The position numbers were made by a program, and so were the translations under genes. The notes beneath the pieces were generated by a model. The model did no database searches. It was not told where the DNA came from and saw only the letters and a program-made list of their open reading frames with translations. From NCBI RefSeq assembly GCF_029626225.1, contig NZ_JARUBP010000001.1, forward strand, positions 1,488,001 to 1,552,000: a DNA stretch of 64,000 bases. Direction: 5' to 3'. The number at the start of each line of letters is the position of its first letter. Position 1 is the first letter of the stretch. Of this stretch, positions 53,623 to 62,187 are shown piece by piece. This DNA is from Asanoa sp. WMMD1127. GTDB lineage: Bacteria; Actinomycetota; Actinomycetes; Mycobacteriales; Micromonosporaceae.

Positions 53623-54042
53623 ATGGCTGGATCCGTCGAGGCGAACGTGGCACTCATGCGCACCGCCTTCGAAACGCTCGAGCGTGGCGATGTGGACGCC
53701 TGCGCCAAAATGCTGACCGAAGACTTTCTCGCCAACCTTCCTGGGCTGCCCGAGCCGCTGCAGGGTCGGGAGATCTGGGAAGCGGGCACCCGGTCCATGC
53801 TCGAGGGCTTCCCCGATCTGCGGGTGGGCATCGAGGACATCTTCGGCGCCGGCGACAAGGTCGCGGTGCGCCTGCGGTTCAGTGGCACGCACACGGGACC
53901 GTTCCAGGGCGTACCCGCGACGCACCGCCGCGTCAGCTTCACCAGCATCGAGATGTACCGGATCGCGGGTGACAAGATCGCGGAGGAGTGGGTCTCGCCC
54001 GACATGATGGGCCTCATGCGGCAGCTGTCCGAACCGGCCTGA
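53623..54042 (+). CDS. SnoaL-like ester cyclase/NTF2-fold protein
   Basis: A 139-residue NTF2-fold protein of the SnoaL-like polyketide cyclase family. Helix-strand landmarks are AFETLERGDVDACAKMLTEDFLANLPG, EGFPDLRVGIEDIFGAGDKVAVRLRFSGTHTG and DKIAEEWVSPDMMGLMRQLS, typical of the family. It may be an enzyme or a ligand binder. The site GAAGGAG is too close to ATG 53614 but nine bases from ATG 53623, so I use the latter. A GTTAC/GTAAC inverted repeat lies upstream near 53575-53592. Confidence 0.82.
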   Translation: MAGSVEANVALMRTAFETLERGDVDACAKMLTEDFLANLPGLPEPLQGREIWEAGTRSMLEGFPDLRVGIEDIFGAGDKVAVRLRFSGTHTGPFQGVPATHRRVSFTSIEMYRIAGDKIAEEWVSPDMMGLMRQLSEPA

Positions 54043-54045
54043 ACC

Positions 54046-55266
54046 TCAGCGACCAGCGGCCGGCTGGACGTGCTCGAACCGCACACGATTCAGCCAGCCC
54101 GGTAGGTCGCTCAGGACGTACAGCTCGCCGTGCACGTCGGTGCCGATCGCGGTCGGCTGGGTGGGGAAGTTGCCGATGACGGCGGACTCGTAACCACCGG
54201 CCGGCTTGGGACGCACGGCGAACACCCGGGTCGAGCAGTAGTCGCTGGCCACGTAGGTGCCCCAGGCCTCGGGGGTCCGGAACCCTCGGTACACGACGCC
54301 GCCGGTCACGGAGCAGTTGTCGTTGTAGTGGTCGTACTCGAAGACGGGGTCGGTGTAGCGGCCGCCCGGCCGGCATTGCTGCGGGTCGAACACCGGGGTG
54401 CCCTCGCGGCAGGACCAGCCGAGGTTCGCCCCACGCTGCGACGGGCGGATGTGGTTGATCTCCTCGACCAGACCTTGGCCGACGTCACCGATCCACAGCG
54501 AGCCGTCGACCGGGTCGACGGAGAACCGCCACGGGTTGCGCAGGCCGTAAAGCCAGATCTCCGGCCGCGCGCCCGGCATGCGGACGAACGGATTGTCGAA
54601 CGGCACGCAGTACGGCTTCGCCCCGCAGGCCCGGTTGACGTCGATCCGCACGATCTTGCCCAGCAGGGTGCCCAGGTCCTGGCCGGCCTTGAACGGGTCG
54701 TTCGCGTGGCCACCGTCCCCAAGGGACCAGTAGAGGTAGCCGTCGCGACCGAACGCCACCTGCCCGCCGTTGTGGTTGCCGTACTCGGCATGCTCCTGGG
54801 TCAGCAGCACCTGCAACCGCTCCGGAGCGCCGAGCCGCACCCGCGCGAGGGTCAGCGTGCCGGCCGGCAGGCTCGTGTAGGCAACGTAGAGGATGCCGGT
54901 CCGCGCGAAGTTCGGCGCGGGCGTGATGCCGAGCAGACCACGCTCGTTGTCGGAGGTGTCGATCCGCGCGGTCAAGTCGAGCACCGGCTCGACCGCCAGG
55001 CCGGTGTCGGGGTGGTAGGCGCGGACCCTGCCGTCCTTCTCCGCGATCAGCATCCGGCCATCCGGCAGCCCGGTGATCGCGATCGGCCGCTGCAGACCGA
55101 AGGCCACCTGCTCGGATACGACGGTGAGCTCGGTGAGTGGCACCGGCACGCGGGCCTGTGACGCGCCGGCCGCGGCGCTGCCGACGACGGGCACCGAGGC
55201 CAACAGGGACGCGGACAAAGCCAGAACGAGCAGGCGGGCCAGCATGCTGGCCGGACGACGCGACAT
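54046..55266 (-). CDS. secreted PQQ-dependent sugar dehydrogenase (soluble aldose/sorbosone type)
   Basis: A 406-residue exported beta-propeller. Signal peptide is residues 1-36. The GSDH fold is marked by LQRPIAITGLPDGRMLIAEKDGRV, the Ca/PQQ-site elements ERGLLGITPAPNF, GNHNGGQVAFGRDGYLYWSLGDGG and YGLRNPWRFSVDP, and GWSCREGTPVFD. It oxidises a sugar outside the cell with PQQ; electron acceptor unknown. GGAGGAG precedes ATG 55266. A CebR/LacI-type operator lies 35 bases upstream, so expression is probably sugar-controlled. Confidence 0.88.
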   Translation of the reverse strand: MSRRPASMLARLLVLALSASLLASVPVVGSAAAGASQARVPVPLTELTVVSEQVAFGLQRPIAITGLPDGRMLIAEKDGRVRAYHPDTGLAVEPVLDLTARIDTSDNERGLLGITPAPNFARTGILYVAYTSLPAGTLTLARVRLGAPERLQVLLTQEHAEYGNHNGGQVAFGRDGYLYWSLGDGGHANDPFKAGQDLGTLLGKIVRIDVNRACGAKPYCVPFDNPFVRMPGARPEIWLYGLRNPWRFSVDPVDGSLWIGDVGQGLVEEINHIRPSQRGANLGWSCREGTPVFDPQQCRPGGRYTDPVFEYDHYNDNCSVTGGVVYRGFRTPEAWGTYVASDYCSTRVFAVRPKPAGGYESAVIGNFPTQPTAIGTDVHGELYVLSDLPGWLNRVRFEHVQPAAGR

Positions 55267-55300
55267 GGTTCGGCTCCTCCAACAGAGTGGACGACGCGGA

Positions 55301-55314
55301 TGGGAGCGTTCCCA
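55301..55314. promoter_or_regulatory. LacI/CebR-type operator
   Basis: TGGGAGCGTTCCCA differs by one base from TGGGAGCGCTCCCA, the known site of the streptomycete cellobiose repressor CebR. It sits 35 bases before the sugar dehydrogenase start, fitting a repressor site over the promoter. A lacI-family gene lies 7 kb away at 62354-63409. Confidence 0.6.
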
Positions 55315-55389
55315 CCATACATCGATCCCCAGCGATCTCAAGCCCGCCGGAAATGTTTCGGCTGACGGTCCATAAGGGAATCGCACGGT

Positions 55390-55854
55390 ATGGCTTTGAC
55401 GGGGCGACGGCGGCCACTGCCGCCTCTGTGGCTGTTCGTCGGCGGCGGTGCGGCGGTCGTGGTTGCCTTCGCCGTCGCGACCTTCGGCGTGTGGCGCAAC
55501 GACACCGCGTTGGAGGAGCGGGGAGTCGAGACGTCAGGACGGGTCGTGGCGGTGAGCGACGGCAAGATCAAGCGGGTACGCGTGGAGTTCAGCACCCCGG
55601 ACGGACGCCGCGTCGAGGCGCTGGTCGGTCAGGGCGACGAGGCACGCGATCCGCGGCCGCGGGTGAACGACACCGTGCCGATCGTCTACGACCCGGACAA
55701 CCCGACCGACGACGTACGCGACTCCCGTGTCGAGCCCAACCACCACATGGCGTACACGTTGCTCGGGGTGACGATCTTCGGTGCTGTCGGGGTGCCTCTG
55801 GCAGCTTGGCACCTTGCTCGGGAGCATCGGCGCCGGCGGGCGGCGAGCAGCTAG
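55390..55854 (+). CDS. DUF3592 membrane protein
   Basis: A 154-residue protein with two membrane helices (about residues 12-34 and 116-139) and an external beta-domain (ETSGRVVAVSDGKIKRVRVEFSTPDG and DTVPIVYDPDNPTD), the DUF3592 pattern. Function is unknown. ATG 55390 follows AAGGGA by about ten bases. It is divergent from the sugar dehydrogenase with the CebR-like site between them. Confidence 0.78.
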   Translation: MALTGRRRPLPPLWLFVGGGAAVVVAFAVATFGVWRNDTALEERGVETSGRVVAVSDGKIKRVRVEFSTPDGRRVEALVGQGDEARDPRPRVNDTVPIVYDPDNPTDDVRDSRVEPNHHMAYTLLGVTIFGAVGVPLAAWHLAREHRRRRAASS

Positions 55855-55866
55855 CCAGGCCGCGGT

Positions 55867-56523
55867 TCAGCTCTCGGCAGTGTCGTCGGCCGGCAGGGTG
55901 TGCCAGATGTCGAAGGCCACGGGCGCCGCTCCCTGCGCGTCGCCGGCCGCCATGAGCTCGATCAGTCGGGCGTGCAGTTCGACGGACGCGTGGCCGTCCG
56001 TGGTGAAGCGCAGCCGCTCCGCGCGGCGCACCAGGGGGTCGAACTGGTCGAGCACCGCCGCGAGGGCGTGATTGCCCAGCGCGGCGACCGGGATCCGGTG
56101 TATCTCCTCGTCGGCGTCGAGCGCCGCGCCGATGTCGCCCGCGGTCACCGCCTCGGCGAAGCGGCGGTTCGCTGCCCGCATGCGGTCGATGTCGTCGTCG
56201 CTGAGCCGGCCGGTGATCTGGCGTACGGCCAGTTCGTGCATGGCGGCGATGACGTCGCGGGCATCCCGCACCGCCTGCGGGTCGATGGTGCTGACCCGGG
56301 TCGAACGGCCCGGCAGGGCTACGACCAGTCCGCTGCCCCCGAGGCGCAGCAGGGCCTCGCGCACCGGAGTGCGGCTAACCCCGAGCCAGTCCGCGAGCTC
56401 GCCGTCCTTGAGCTGCTCCCCTGGCAGGAAGGTGCCGTCGACGATCGCGTCGCGAAGACGCCGGTAGACGTCGTCGCGAAGCAGTGAGCGGTCCACGGCG
56501 GCGGCACCCGAGGGAATCGGCAT
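55867..56523 (-). CDS. GntR/FCD-family regulator
   Basis: A 218-residue regulator of the FadR group. Winged helix is at about residues 13-75 (YRRLRDAIVDGTFLPGEQLKDGELADWLGVSRTPVREALLRL), and an all-helical FCD domain covers about 85-210 with conserved Asp/His positions (DADEEIHRIPVAAL; HARLIELMAAGD) that bind a metal-chelated organic acid. I prefer ATG 56523; an earlier in-frame ATG overlaps the operator. Two GCAA-N4-TTGC sites flank the start region, consistent with control of itself and of the divergent hydrolase. Confidence 0.9.
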   Translation of the reverse strand: MPIPSGAAAVDRSLLRDDVYRRLRDAIVDGTFLPGEQLKDGELADWLGVSRTPVREALLRLGGSGLVVALPGRSTRVSTIDPQAVRDARDVIAAMHELAVRQITGRLSDDDIDRMRAANRRFAEAVTAGDIGAALDADEEIHRIPVAALGNHALAAVLDQFDPLVRRAERLRFTTDGHASVELHARLIELMAAGDAQGAAPVAFDIWHTLPADDTAES

Positions 56524-56612
56524 GCAACATATTGCACACATTGTTCGTCCTTGCACAAACCGGCCCGCGCCCTTGTCGGCGCCTCTGATATGCAATATAT
56601 TGCGTATCAGAG
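56524..56612. promoter_or_regulatory. GntR operators in the divergent promoter region
   Basis: Two palindromes share GCAA-N4-TTGC: GCAACATATTGC (56524-56535), directly before the gntR start, and GCAATATATTGC (56592-56603). The second is embedded in a near-perfect 30-bp inverted repeat (56583-56612) whose arms are CTCTGATA and TATCAGAG. The region is AT-rich and lies between gntR and the plus-strand hydrolase gene. Confidence 0.78.
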
Positions 56613-56648
56613 AGCCGGCCGACGCCGGCAGACGGAAGGACGGTCCTC

Positions 56649-57344
56649 ATGAGCACCACTGGTCACGAGATCAAGAACGTCGTGCTGGTGCACGGCGCGT
56701 TCGCCGACGGCTCTGGCTGGCGCGGCGTCTACGACAGGCTGACGGCCCGCGGCTACCGGGTCACGATCGTGCAGAACCCGCTCACCTCGCTGGAGGACGA
56801 CGTCGCGGCGACCACGCGCGTGCTCGACCAGCAGGACGGCCCGACGATCCTCGTCGGCCACTCCTGGGGTGGCACGGTCATCACCGAAGCGGGCGTGCAC
56901 CCGAAGGTCGCCGGCCTGGTCTACGTGTCGGCCCTGGCGCCCGACGCCGGTGAGACGACCGCCCAGCAGTACGAGGGATTCGCCTCGACGCCCGACTTCG
57001 TCATCGACGTCGAGGACGGGTACGGCTACCTCAACCACGACACGTTCAAGGCCGGCTTCGCCGCCGACGCCAGTGACGCCGATGCCGCCTTCCTCCGCGA
57101 CGCGCAGGTGCCCATCAACATGGCCGTGTTCGCCACGGCGGTGAAGAACGCCGCCTGGCGCGACAAGCCGAGCTGGGCCGTCATCGCGACCGAGGACAAG
57201 GCGTTCGACCAGGCGATGCTGCAGCACATGGCCACGCGCATCGGCGCGCACATCACCAACGTCCCGGCCAGCCACGCCCTCTATGTGACTCAGCCCGGCG
57301 CCGTCTCCGACGTGATCGTGACCGCCGCCACCAGCGTCCGCTGA
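56649..57344 (+). CDS. alpha/beta hydrolase (EstC/hydroxynitrile-lyase-like)
   Basis: A 231-residue hydrolase. The oxyanion strand NVVLVHGAFADGSGWRGVYDRL, the nucleophile in VGHSWGGTVITEAG (near residue 78), the aspartate near EDKAFD and the histidine in PASHALYVTQP give a complete triad of the small esterase group. GGAAGGA precedes ATG 56649. It is divergent from gntR, with the operator palindromes in between, so its substrate or product may be the GntR ligand. Confidence 0.88.
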   Translation: MSTTGHEIKNVVLVHGAFADGSGWRGVYDRLTARGYRVTIVQNPLTSLEDDVAATTRVLDQQDGPTILVGHSWGGTVITEAGVHPKVAGLVYVSALAPDAGETTAQQYEGFASTPDFVIDVEDGYGYLNHDTFKAGFAADASDADAAFLRDAQVPINMAVFATAVKNAAWRDKPSWAVIATEDKAFDQAMLQHMATRIGAHITNVPASHALYVTQPGAVSDVIVTAATSVR

Positions 57345-57411
57345 GCCACCGCCGGGCCGGCTCGCCCGCGTCACGTGAGCCGGCCCGAAACCTCCCCGGA
57401 GTGTGACCCCC

Positions 57412-58101
57412 ATGTCCCCGTTCCAGGTGGCGCTGTGGATCGAGCTCCTCGCCGCGGGACTCGGCGGCCTGCAGGGTGCCCTGTTCGCGGCCGGAGAACG
57501 ACATCGCCGCATCGACGTGCTCGGCGTCATCGTGATCGGGCTCGCCGTCTCGCTCGGGGGGAGCCTCCTGCGGGACATCGTGCTCAACCAGCCGCCCGTC
57601 GTGATCTGGCAGAACTGGTACCTGCTGGTGGCCGGCGCCAGCGCCATCCTCGGCATGCTGCTGCAGCGGGCGTTCGCCCGCACGGACCGGCTGATCACCG
57701 CGCTCGACGCGGTCGTCATGGGACTCTTCGGCGCGATCGGGGCCTCGAAAGCGCTGTCCCTCGGCGTCGGCGAAGCCGGGGCCCTGGTCGTCGGCGTCAT
57801 CGCCGCCATCGGCGGCGGAATGCTGCGCGACGTCATTCTTAACCTGCCGATCTCCTTCCTCCACGTCGGCACGCTCTACGCCGTCGCCGCCGGAACCGGC
57901 GCCGGGACACTCATCCTGCTCGCCGAACTAGGCACACCAACCTCGATCGCGGGCCTGGCCGGGGTGGCCGTGACCACGTCCCTGCGGCTGGCGGCCGTCC
58001 ACCTCGGCTGGACCTTCCCGGAACAGCGCGCGATACGTCGACCGTCAGCCCCGAACGGCACCGTCGACAAGGGCCGCCGCGCCGGGAACGGCAGACCGTG
58101 A
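57412..58101 (+). CDS. TRIC-like cation channel (UPF0126 family)
   Basis: A 229-residue membrane protein with seven helices arranged as two similar halves. The repeats have the glycine-rich motif GGSLLRDIVLNQPP (about residue 46) and GGGMLRDVILNLPISF (about residue 132). This is the UPF0126/TRIC family of trimeric monovalent cation channels. GGAG ten bases upstream favours ATG 57412 over GTG 57403. It follows the hydrolase by 67 bases on the same strand and may be in its operon. A strong terminator begins at its stop. Confidence 0.9.
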   Translation: MSPFQVALWIELLAAGLGGLQGALFAAGERHRRIDVLGVIVIGLAVSLGGSLLRDIVLNQPPVVIWQNWYLLVAGASAILGMLLQRAFARTDRLITALDAVVMGLFGAIGASKALSLGVGEAGALVVGVIAAIGGGMLRDVILNLPISFLHVGTLYAVAAGTGAGTLILLAELGTPTSIAGLAGVAVTTSLRLAAVHLGWTFPEQRAIRRPSAPNGTVDKGRRAGNGRP

Positions 58102-58127
58102 CGCCGGCCCCACCAGGCCGGCGTCAC
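58098..58127. terminator. bidirectional terminator
   Basis: GTGACGCCGGCC (58098-58109) pairs perfectly with GGCCGGCGTCAC (58116-58127) over a 6-base loop. The stem includes the stop of the channel gene and ends 14 bases before the end of the convergent secreted-protein gene. Confidence 0.82.
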
Positions 58128-58141
58128 CCTGGTCCGTTCCC

Positions 58142-58642
58142 TCAGTCGATCATCGGTGACCCGGTCAGGCTCCAGGTCAGGTCGTTCTTGCCGTCGCCGA
58201 CGATGTCGTACGAGACGTTGCCGTCAGCGGTCCAGCCACCGGTCACGGTGGTGTTCCGCTTCGTCGTGGGACAGGACAGCATGAAGCCCCACTGGCTCCC
58301 GCTGTTGGCGGCGTCCGAGGCGATGCAGGTGTTGGTCGCCAGGTCGCTGTCGTATCGCTCGAGCCGCACGTTGATGTGGAAGTGGTAGAACAGGTCGGCG
58401 CTGCCGCGCTTCGCCCCGGTCTCCAGCTCCGCGTACGCCCAGACGGTGTCCGAGTCGATCCGGTGCACGCACAGCCTCACCGTGATGTTCCGCTGCGCGG
58501 TGGCGTAGCCGTTGCTGAAGGCCTTGGTGTTGCCGCGGCACTGGGCCGGGGCCGCCTGGGCGGCCGGCGCGAAGACCAACAGGGTCGCCGCGGTCGCCAG
58601 CGTGCTGAGCACGACAAGCAGCTTCTTGCGCAAGGTGGGCAT
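58142..58642 (-). CDS. secreted four-cysteine protein of unknown family, copy 2
   Basis: A 166-residue exported protein. The signal peptide is about residues 1-30 (MPTLRKKLLVVLSTLATAAT...AQAA). The mature part has four cysteines (AQCRG, RLCVHR, TNTCIAS, LSCPTT), likely two disulfides, and ends with GGWTADGNVSYDIVGDG followed by NDLTWSLTGSPMID. The gene upstream encodes a paralogue with all these features. No catalytic motif is visible; the pattern suggests a compact beta-rich protein such as an inhibitor, toxin or lectin, but this is a guess. It lies 12 bases after its paralogue. Confidence 0.78.
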   Translation of the reverse strand: MPTLRKKLLVVLSTLATAATLLVFAPAAQAAPAQCRGNTKAFSNGYATAQRNITVRLCVHRIDSDTVWAYAELETGAKRGSADLFYHFHINVRLERYDSDLATNTCIASDAANSGSQWGFMLSCPTTKRNTTVTGGWTADGNVSYDIVGDGKNDLTWSLTGSPMID

Positions 58643-58654
58643 CGCAGTCCTCTC

Positions 58655-59155
58655 TCAGGAGATCGCCGGAGAGCCGGTCAGGCTCCAGTTGAGGTCGTTG
58701 AGGCCGTCGCCGACGATGTCGTAGGAGACGTTGCCGTCCGCGGTCCAGCCGCCGCGCACGCTCGAGTAGCGGTCCGGGGTGCGGCACTCGAACCGGTGGC
58801 CGCCACCGTCGTCGAAGTTCGCCCACGCCGCCGCGTCGCAGCTTGCGTAGGACATGTCGTCGTCGTTGTGCTCCATCCGGACGTTGACGACCATGTGATA
58901 GACGATGTCCGCGGAACCGGACTTCGCCCCCATGGAGACGTCGCCCCAGGCCCGCATCGTGACGCCGTCCTCGGCGCGTTGGATGCAGAGCCGCACGGTG
59001 ACGCTGCGGGACGCCGCCGTCGAGCCGCCGCGGGCGAACACCTTGGAGTTGCTCCGGCACTGTGGGCCGGCGGCCTGCGCGGGCGACGCGACCACCGCGG
59101 TGCTGGCCACCATGGCCAGGGCCAGCGTCGCGACGCTGAGCCAACGTAGCTTCAC
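58655..59155 (-). CDS. secreted four-cysteine protein of unknown family, copy 1
   Basis: A 166-residue exported protein, paralogous to the next gene. Signal peptide about 1-27 (ending SPAQAAG); cysteines in PQCRSN, RLCIQR, ASCDAA and FECRTP line up with those of its partner. The ends are nearly identical (GGWTADGNVSYDIVGDG, then NDLNWSLTGSP), while the middles differ, so the tail is the constrained part. AGGAGG before GTG 59155 sets the start. It is divergent from a SARP-type regulator, with four phased repeats in the gap. Confidence 0.78.
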   Translation of the reverse strand: MKLRWLSVATLALAMVASTAVVASPAQAAGPQCRSNSKVFARGGSTAASRSVTVRLCIQRAEDGVTMRAWGDVSMGAKSGSADIVYHMVVNVRMEHNDDDMSYASCDAAAWANFDDGGGHRFECRTPDRYSSVRGGWTADGNVSYDIVGDGLNDLNWSLTGSPAIS

Positions 59156-59203
59156 GGTTCCTCCTCCTGTCGTGACCTCGTGCGCCCAGCGTGGCGGCGA
59201 CAC

Positions 59204-59243
59204 GCGCAAACGCCGTGCAACAGCTGTGGAAGCAGCGTGGAAA
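59204..59243. promoter_or_regulatory. four 11-bp-phased direct repeats (SARP-type site)
   Basis: GCGCAAA (59204), GTGCAAC (59215), GTGGAAG (59226) and GTGGAAA (59237) start exactly 11 bases apart. SARP-family regulators bind heptamer direct repeats in such helical phase. The block lies between the divergent secreted-protein pair and the SARP/AfsR-type gene, so it may control one or both. Confidence 0.65.
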
Positions 59244-59346
59244 CCCGCGGTTGACCAGCGATGTGGGACAACGCTGGACGAGATCGACCGCAGTGACTAC
59301 ACATGAGGGCGGCGGACTAGTCGCGGGGGGACTGTTGGCGGGACGC

Positions 59347-62088
59347 GTGGAGATCGGCGTGCTCGGGCCGATCCAGGTGCAGCGAGACGGGGTCCCCGTG
59401 CGGCTCGGCCCACAGCTGACCACCCTGCTCGCCGCGTTCGTGATCGAGGCCGGCCACGTGGTGCCCGCCGGGCGCCTGGTCGAGTTGCTCTGGCCGGCCG
59501 GCGCCCCACGGTCCGCCCGCACGACCCTGCGCAGTCACATCTCCCACCTGCGTCGGGCGCTGGCCGCGGACGGCGAGGTGTGGCTTCACCGGGTGTCGGT
59601 CGGCTACCGGCTTGACGTGCCGCCGGACCGCGTCGACAGCCGCCGCTTCGAGCAGGGTTGCCGCACCGCACACCACGACCCTGATGACGTGCGCCAACAC
59701 GCGCACCAACTCGCCTCAGCACTGGCGCTGTGGCGTGGCCCCGCCTTCGCCGACATCGCGGACACCCCGTTCGTGCGGCCGGAGGCGCAGCGGCTCGCGG
59801 CGCTGCGCCGGTCAGCCCGGCGGTCCCACGCGGAGGCCCTCGTCCGGCTCGGCCGCAACGCCCACGCCGTCGGCGTCGTGTCGGCGTTGCTGGCCGAGGA
59901 ACCGGCCGACGAGGCGGTGCACCGACTGCACGCGCTGGCGCTGCTGGGCGAAGGACGCGCCGAGGAGGCGGTCAGCGCCTGTCGAGCGGGCATCGACGCG
60001 CTGCGCGAACGCGGTCTCGACGCGCCCTCCCTGCAGGATCTGCAGGCCGCCCTGCTCCGCAACGAGGTGCCGGCGCGGACGGCGCCAGCCGGAGCGCCGC
60101 CGCCGCGGTTCCTTCCGCCGGACCCCGCGTGGTTCGCCGGGCGTCGCGCCGAGCTCAAGGCCGCCGCGGATCTCTTGGTCGACCGGTCCGGGGCGCCGCT
60201 TGTCGTCAGCGGCCCGGCCGGCGTCGGGAAGACCACGTTCGCGGTGCGACTCGGGCACCTGCTGGCCGACCAGTTCCCGGATGGGCAGCTCTACCTCAAC
60301 TTACGTGGGTTCGGCCCCGAGGAGTCGGCCATGCCGACCGACGAGGCCGTCCGCCGGCTGCTCGACGCGCTCGGTGTGCCGGCCGACCAGCTGCCGTCCT
60401 CCGTGGATGGTCAGGTCGCCGTCTATCGCCGGCACCTCGCTCCGCGGCGGGTGTTGGTGCTGCTCGACAACGCCCGCGACCCCGACCAGGTGCGCCCGCT
60501 GCTGCCCGGGGCGGCCGGCAGCGCGGCCGTGGTGACCAGCCGCAACCAGCTGCCCGGCCTGCTCGTCGGCAGTGGGGCCAGCGCGATCGGCCTGGACCTT
60601 CCGGCGGCCGAGGAGTGTGTCGAGCTGCTGACCCGCCGACTCGGCACCGACCGGGTCACGCGGGCCGGTGCGGCGGTGGACCGACTGGTCACGTCGTGCG
60701 CCCGCCTGCCGTTGGCGCTGGCAATCGCGGCCGCCCGCGCTACCATCCGACCCGACTTCCCGTTGGCCACCCTGGTCGACGAGATCGGCGACAGCCTGGA
60801 CGCCCTGGACACCGGCGAGGACGACGCCGACGCGCGTACCGTCTTCTCCTGGTCCTATCGGTTGTTGACCCCACCGGCCGCGCGGCTGTTCCGGCTCCTC
60901 GGCTCGCTGCCCGCGCCCGAATTCGGGCCGTCGGTCGCCGCCAGTCTGACCGCCAACGACCGGCGGACAACCCGGCGGCTCCTGACCGAGCTGACCCGGG
61001 CGCACCTGGTCGCGGAGCCACAACCGGGCCGGTTCACCACCCATGACCTGCTCCGGGCGTACGCGGCCGAGCTGGCCGAGGAGACCGACGCGCCGGCTGA
61101 CCGCGCCGCCGCGCTGGAGAGGGTGACCAGCCACTACGCCGTGACGGCGCACCACGCCGCCGGCCACCTCGCCCCCCATCGCGACCCGTCGGCCGCCCCG
61201 GCGGTCGTCCCGGACACGGTGGTCGACGCGATCAGCGACCGGGAGTCGGCGCGCGCATGGTTCGCCGACAACCATGCCGGCCTCGTCGCCGCGGTGCACC
61301 GGGCGCATCTGGCCGGGCTCGACCAGCCGGCGTGGCAGCTGGCCTGGGCGCTGGAGACCCATCTCGACATCGGTGGGCATTGGGCTGACTGGTCGCGCGT
61401 CCAGGAGGTGGCACTGCGGTCGGCGCTGCGCCGCGGCGACGGGGCGGCAGCGGCCGCCGCCCACCGCAGCCTCGGCACCGTGCACACCCAGTCGGGGCGC
61501 TATGCCGAAGCCGAAACGCACTACCTAGCCGCCCGGGTGGCGTACGGGCAGGCTGGCGATCAGGTCGGCGAGGGTCACGCGCATCGCGGGCTCGGTTGGG
61601 TCCACATCCTCCGCGACAACCTCGACGGGTCGCTCCAACACAACCGGCGGGCACTGGCGCTCTATCGGTCCGCGGGCTACGTCGCGGGTCAGGCGCTCGC
61701 CCTCAACAACATCGGGTACGTGTTGACCCAGCTCGGCCGGCACCGGGCCGCGCTCCCGTACTGCCACGAAGCGGTGCGGCTCAACCAGCGGCTCGGCGAT
61801 CCGCACGCCGAGGCCGGCGCCTGGGACAGCCTGGGCCACGCACACCTGGCGCTGGGTGAGCACGCGCGAGCCCTGACCCACCTGCGCCGCGCCCTGGACC
61901 TGTGCCGCGGCTTCGGCGACCGCTATCACGAGATCGACATCCTGGAGCACCTCGGCGAGGCCCAGCTGCGCAGCGACCGGCCGCACGAGGCACGGGACTC
62001 GTGGGCGCGAGCAGTCGAAATCGCCACCGACGTGGGCCACCCGGGAGTGCCTGAGCTGCTGGCCCGGCTGCGCTCACTACGCTCCTGA
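59347..62088 (+). CDS. SARP/AfsR-type regulator with NB-ARC and TPR domains
   Basis: A regulator of about 913 residues. It has an OmpR-like DNA-binding domain (1-90; VEIGVLGPIQV, LVELLWPAGAPRSARTTLRSHISHLRRAL), a BTAD domain (about 95-245), an NB-ARC-type ATPase (about 265-540; P-loop GPAGVGKTT at residues 289-297, VLVLLDNA, LPLALAIAAA) and a TPR region (about 690-900; EAETHYLAARVAYGQAG and ALALNNIGYVLTQLGRHRAAL). AfsR-type proteins activate secondary metabolism or secretion genes when ATP and partners bind. The start is unclear: GTG 59347 gives the family's usual N-terminus, but GTG 59291 is in frame. Confidence 0.88.
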   Translation: MEIGVLGPIQVQRDGVPVRLGPQLTTLLAAFVIEAGHVVPAGRLVELLWPAGAPRSARTTLRSHISHLRRALAADGEVWLHRVSVGYRLDVPPDRVDSRRFEQGCRTAHHDPDDVRQHAHQLASALALWRGPAFADIADTPFVRPEAQRLAALRRSARRSHAEALVRLGRNAHAVGVVSALLAEEPADEAVHRLHALALLGEGRAEEAVSACRAGIDALRERGLDAPSLQDLQAALLRNEVPARTAPAGAPPPRFLPPDPAWFAGRRAELKAAADLLVDRSGAPLVVSGPAGVGKTTFAVRLGHLLADQFPDGQLYLNLRGFGPEESAMPTDEAVRRLLDALGVPADQLPSSVDGQVAVYRRHLAPRRVLVLLDNARDPDQVRPLLPGAAGSAAVVTSRNQLPGLLVGSGASAIGLDLPAAEECVELLTRRLGTDRVTRAGAAVDRLVTSCARLPLALAIAAARATIRPDFPLATLVDEIGDSLDALDTGEDDADARTVFSWSYRLLTPPAARLFRLLGSLPAPEFGPSVAASLTANDRRTTRRLLTELTRAHLVAEPQPGRFTTHDLLRAYAAELAEETDAPADRAAALERVTSHYAVTAHHAAGHLAPHRDPSAAPAVVPDTVVDAISDRESARAWFADNHAGLVAAVHRAHLAGLDQPAWQLAWALETHLDIGGHWADWSRVQEVALRSALRRGDGAAAAAAHRSLGTVHTQSGRYAEAETHYLAARVAYGQAGDQVGEGHAHRGLGWVHILRDNLDGSLQHNRRALALYRSAGYVAGQALALNNIGYVLTQLGRHRAALPYCHEAVRLNQRLGDPHAEAGAWDSLGHAHLALGEHARALTHLRRALDLCRGFGDRYHEIDILEHLGEAQLRSDRPHEARDSWARAVEIATDVGHPGVPELLARLRSLRS

Positions 62089-62187
62089 ACGTCTCCTGTC
62101 ATCGTGTTCTGTCGACGTATTGGCTGGTCAGCTCCGGTCCGCACAAGGGCGGTATCCGAGCATGATGGTCGGGCCTACGGGGGCTGG

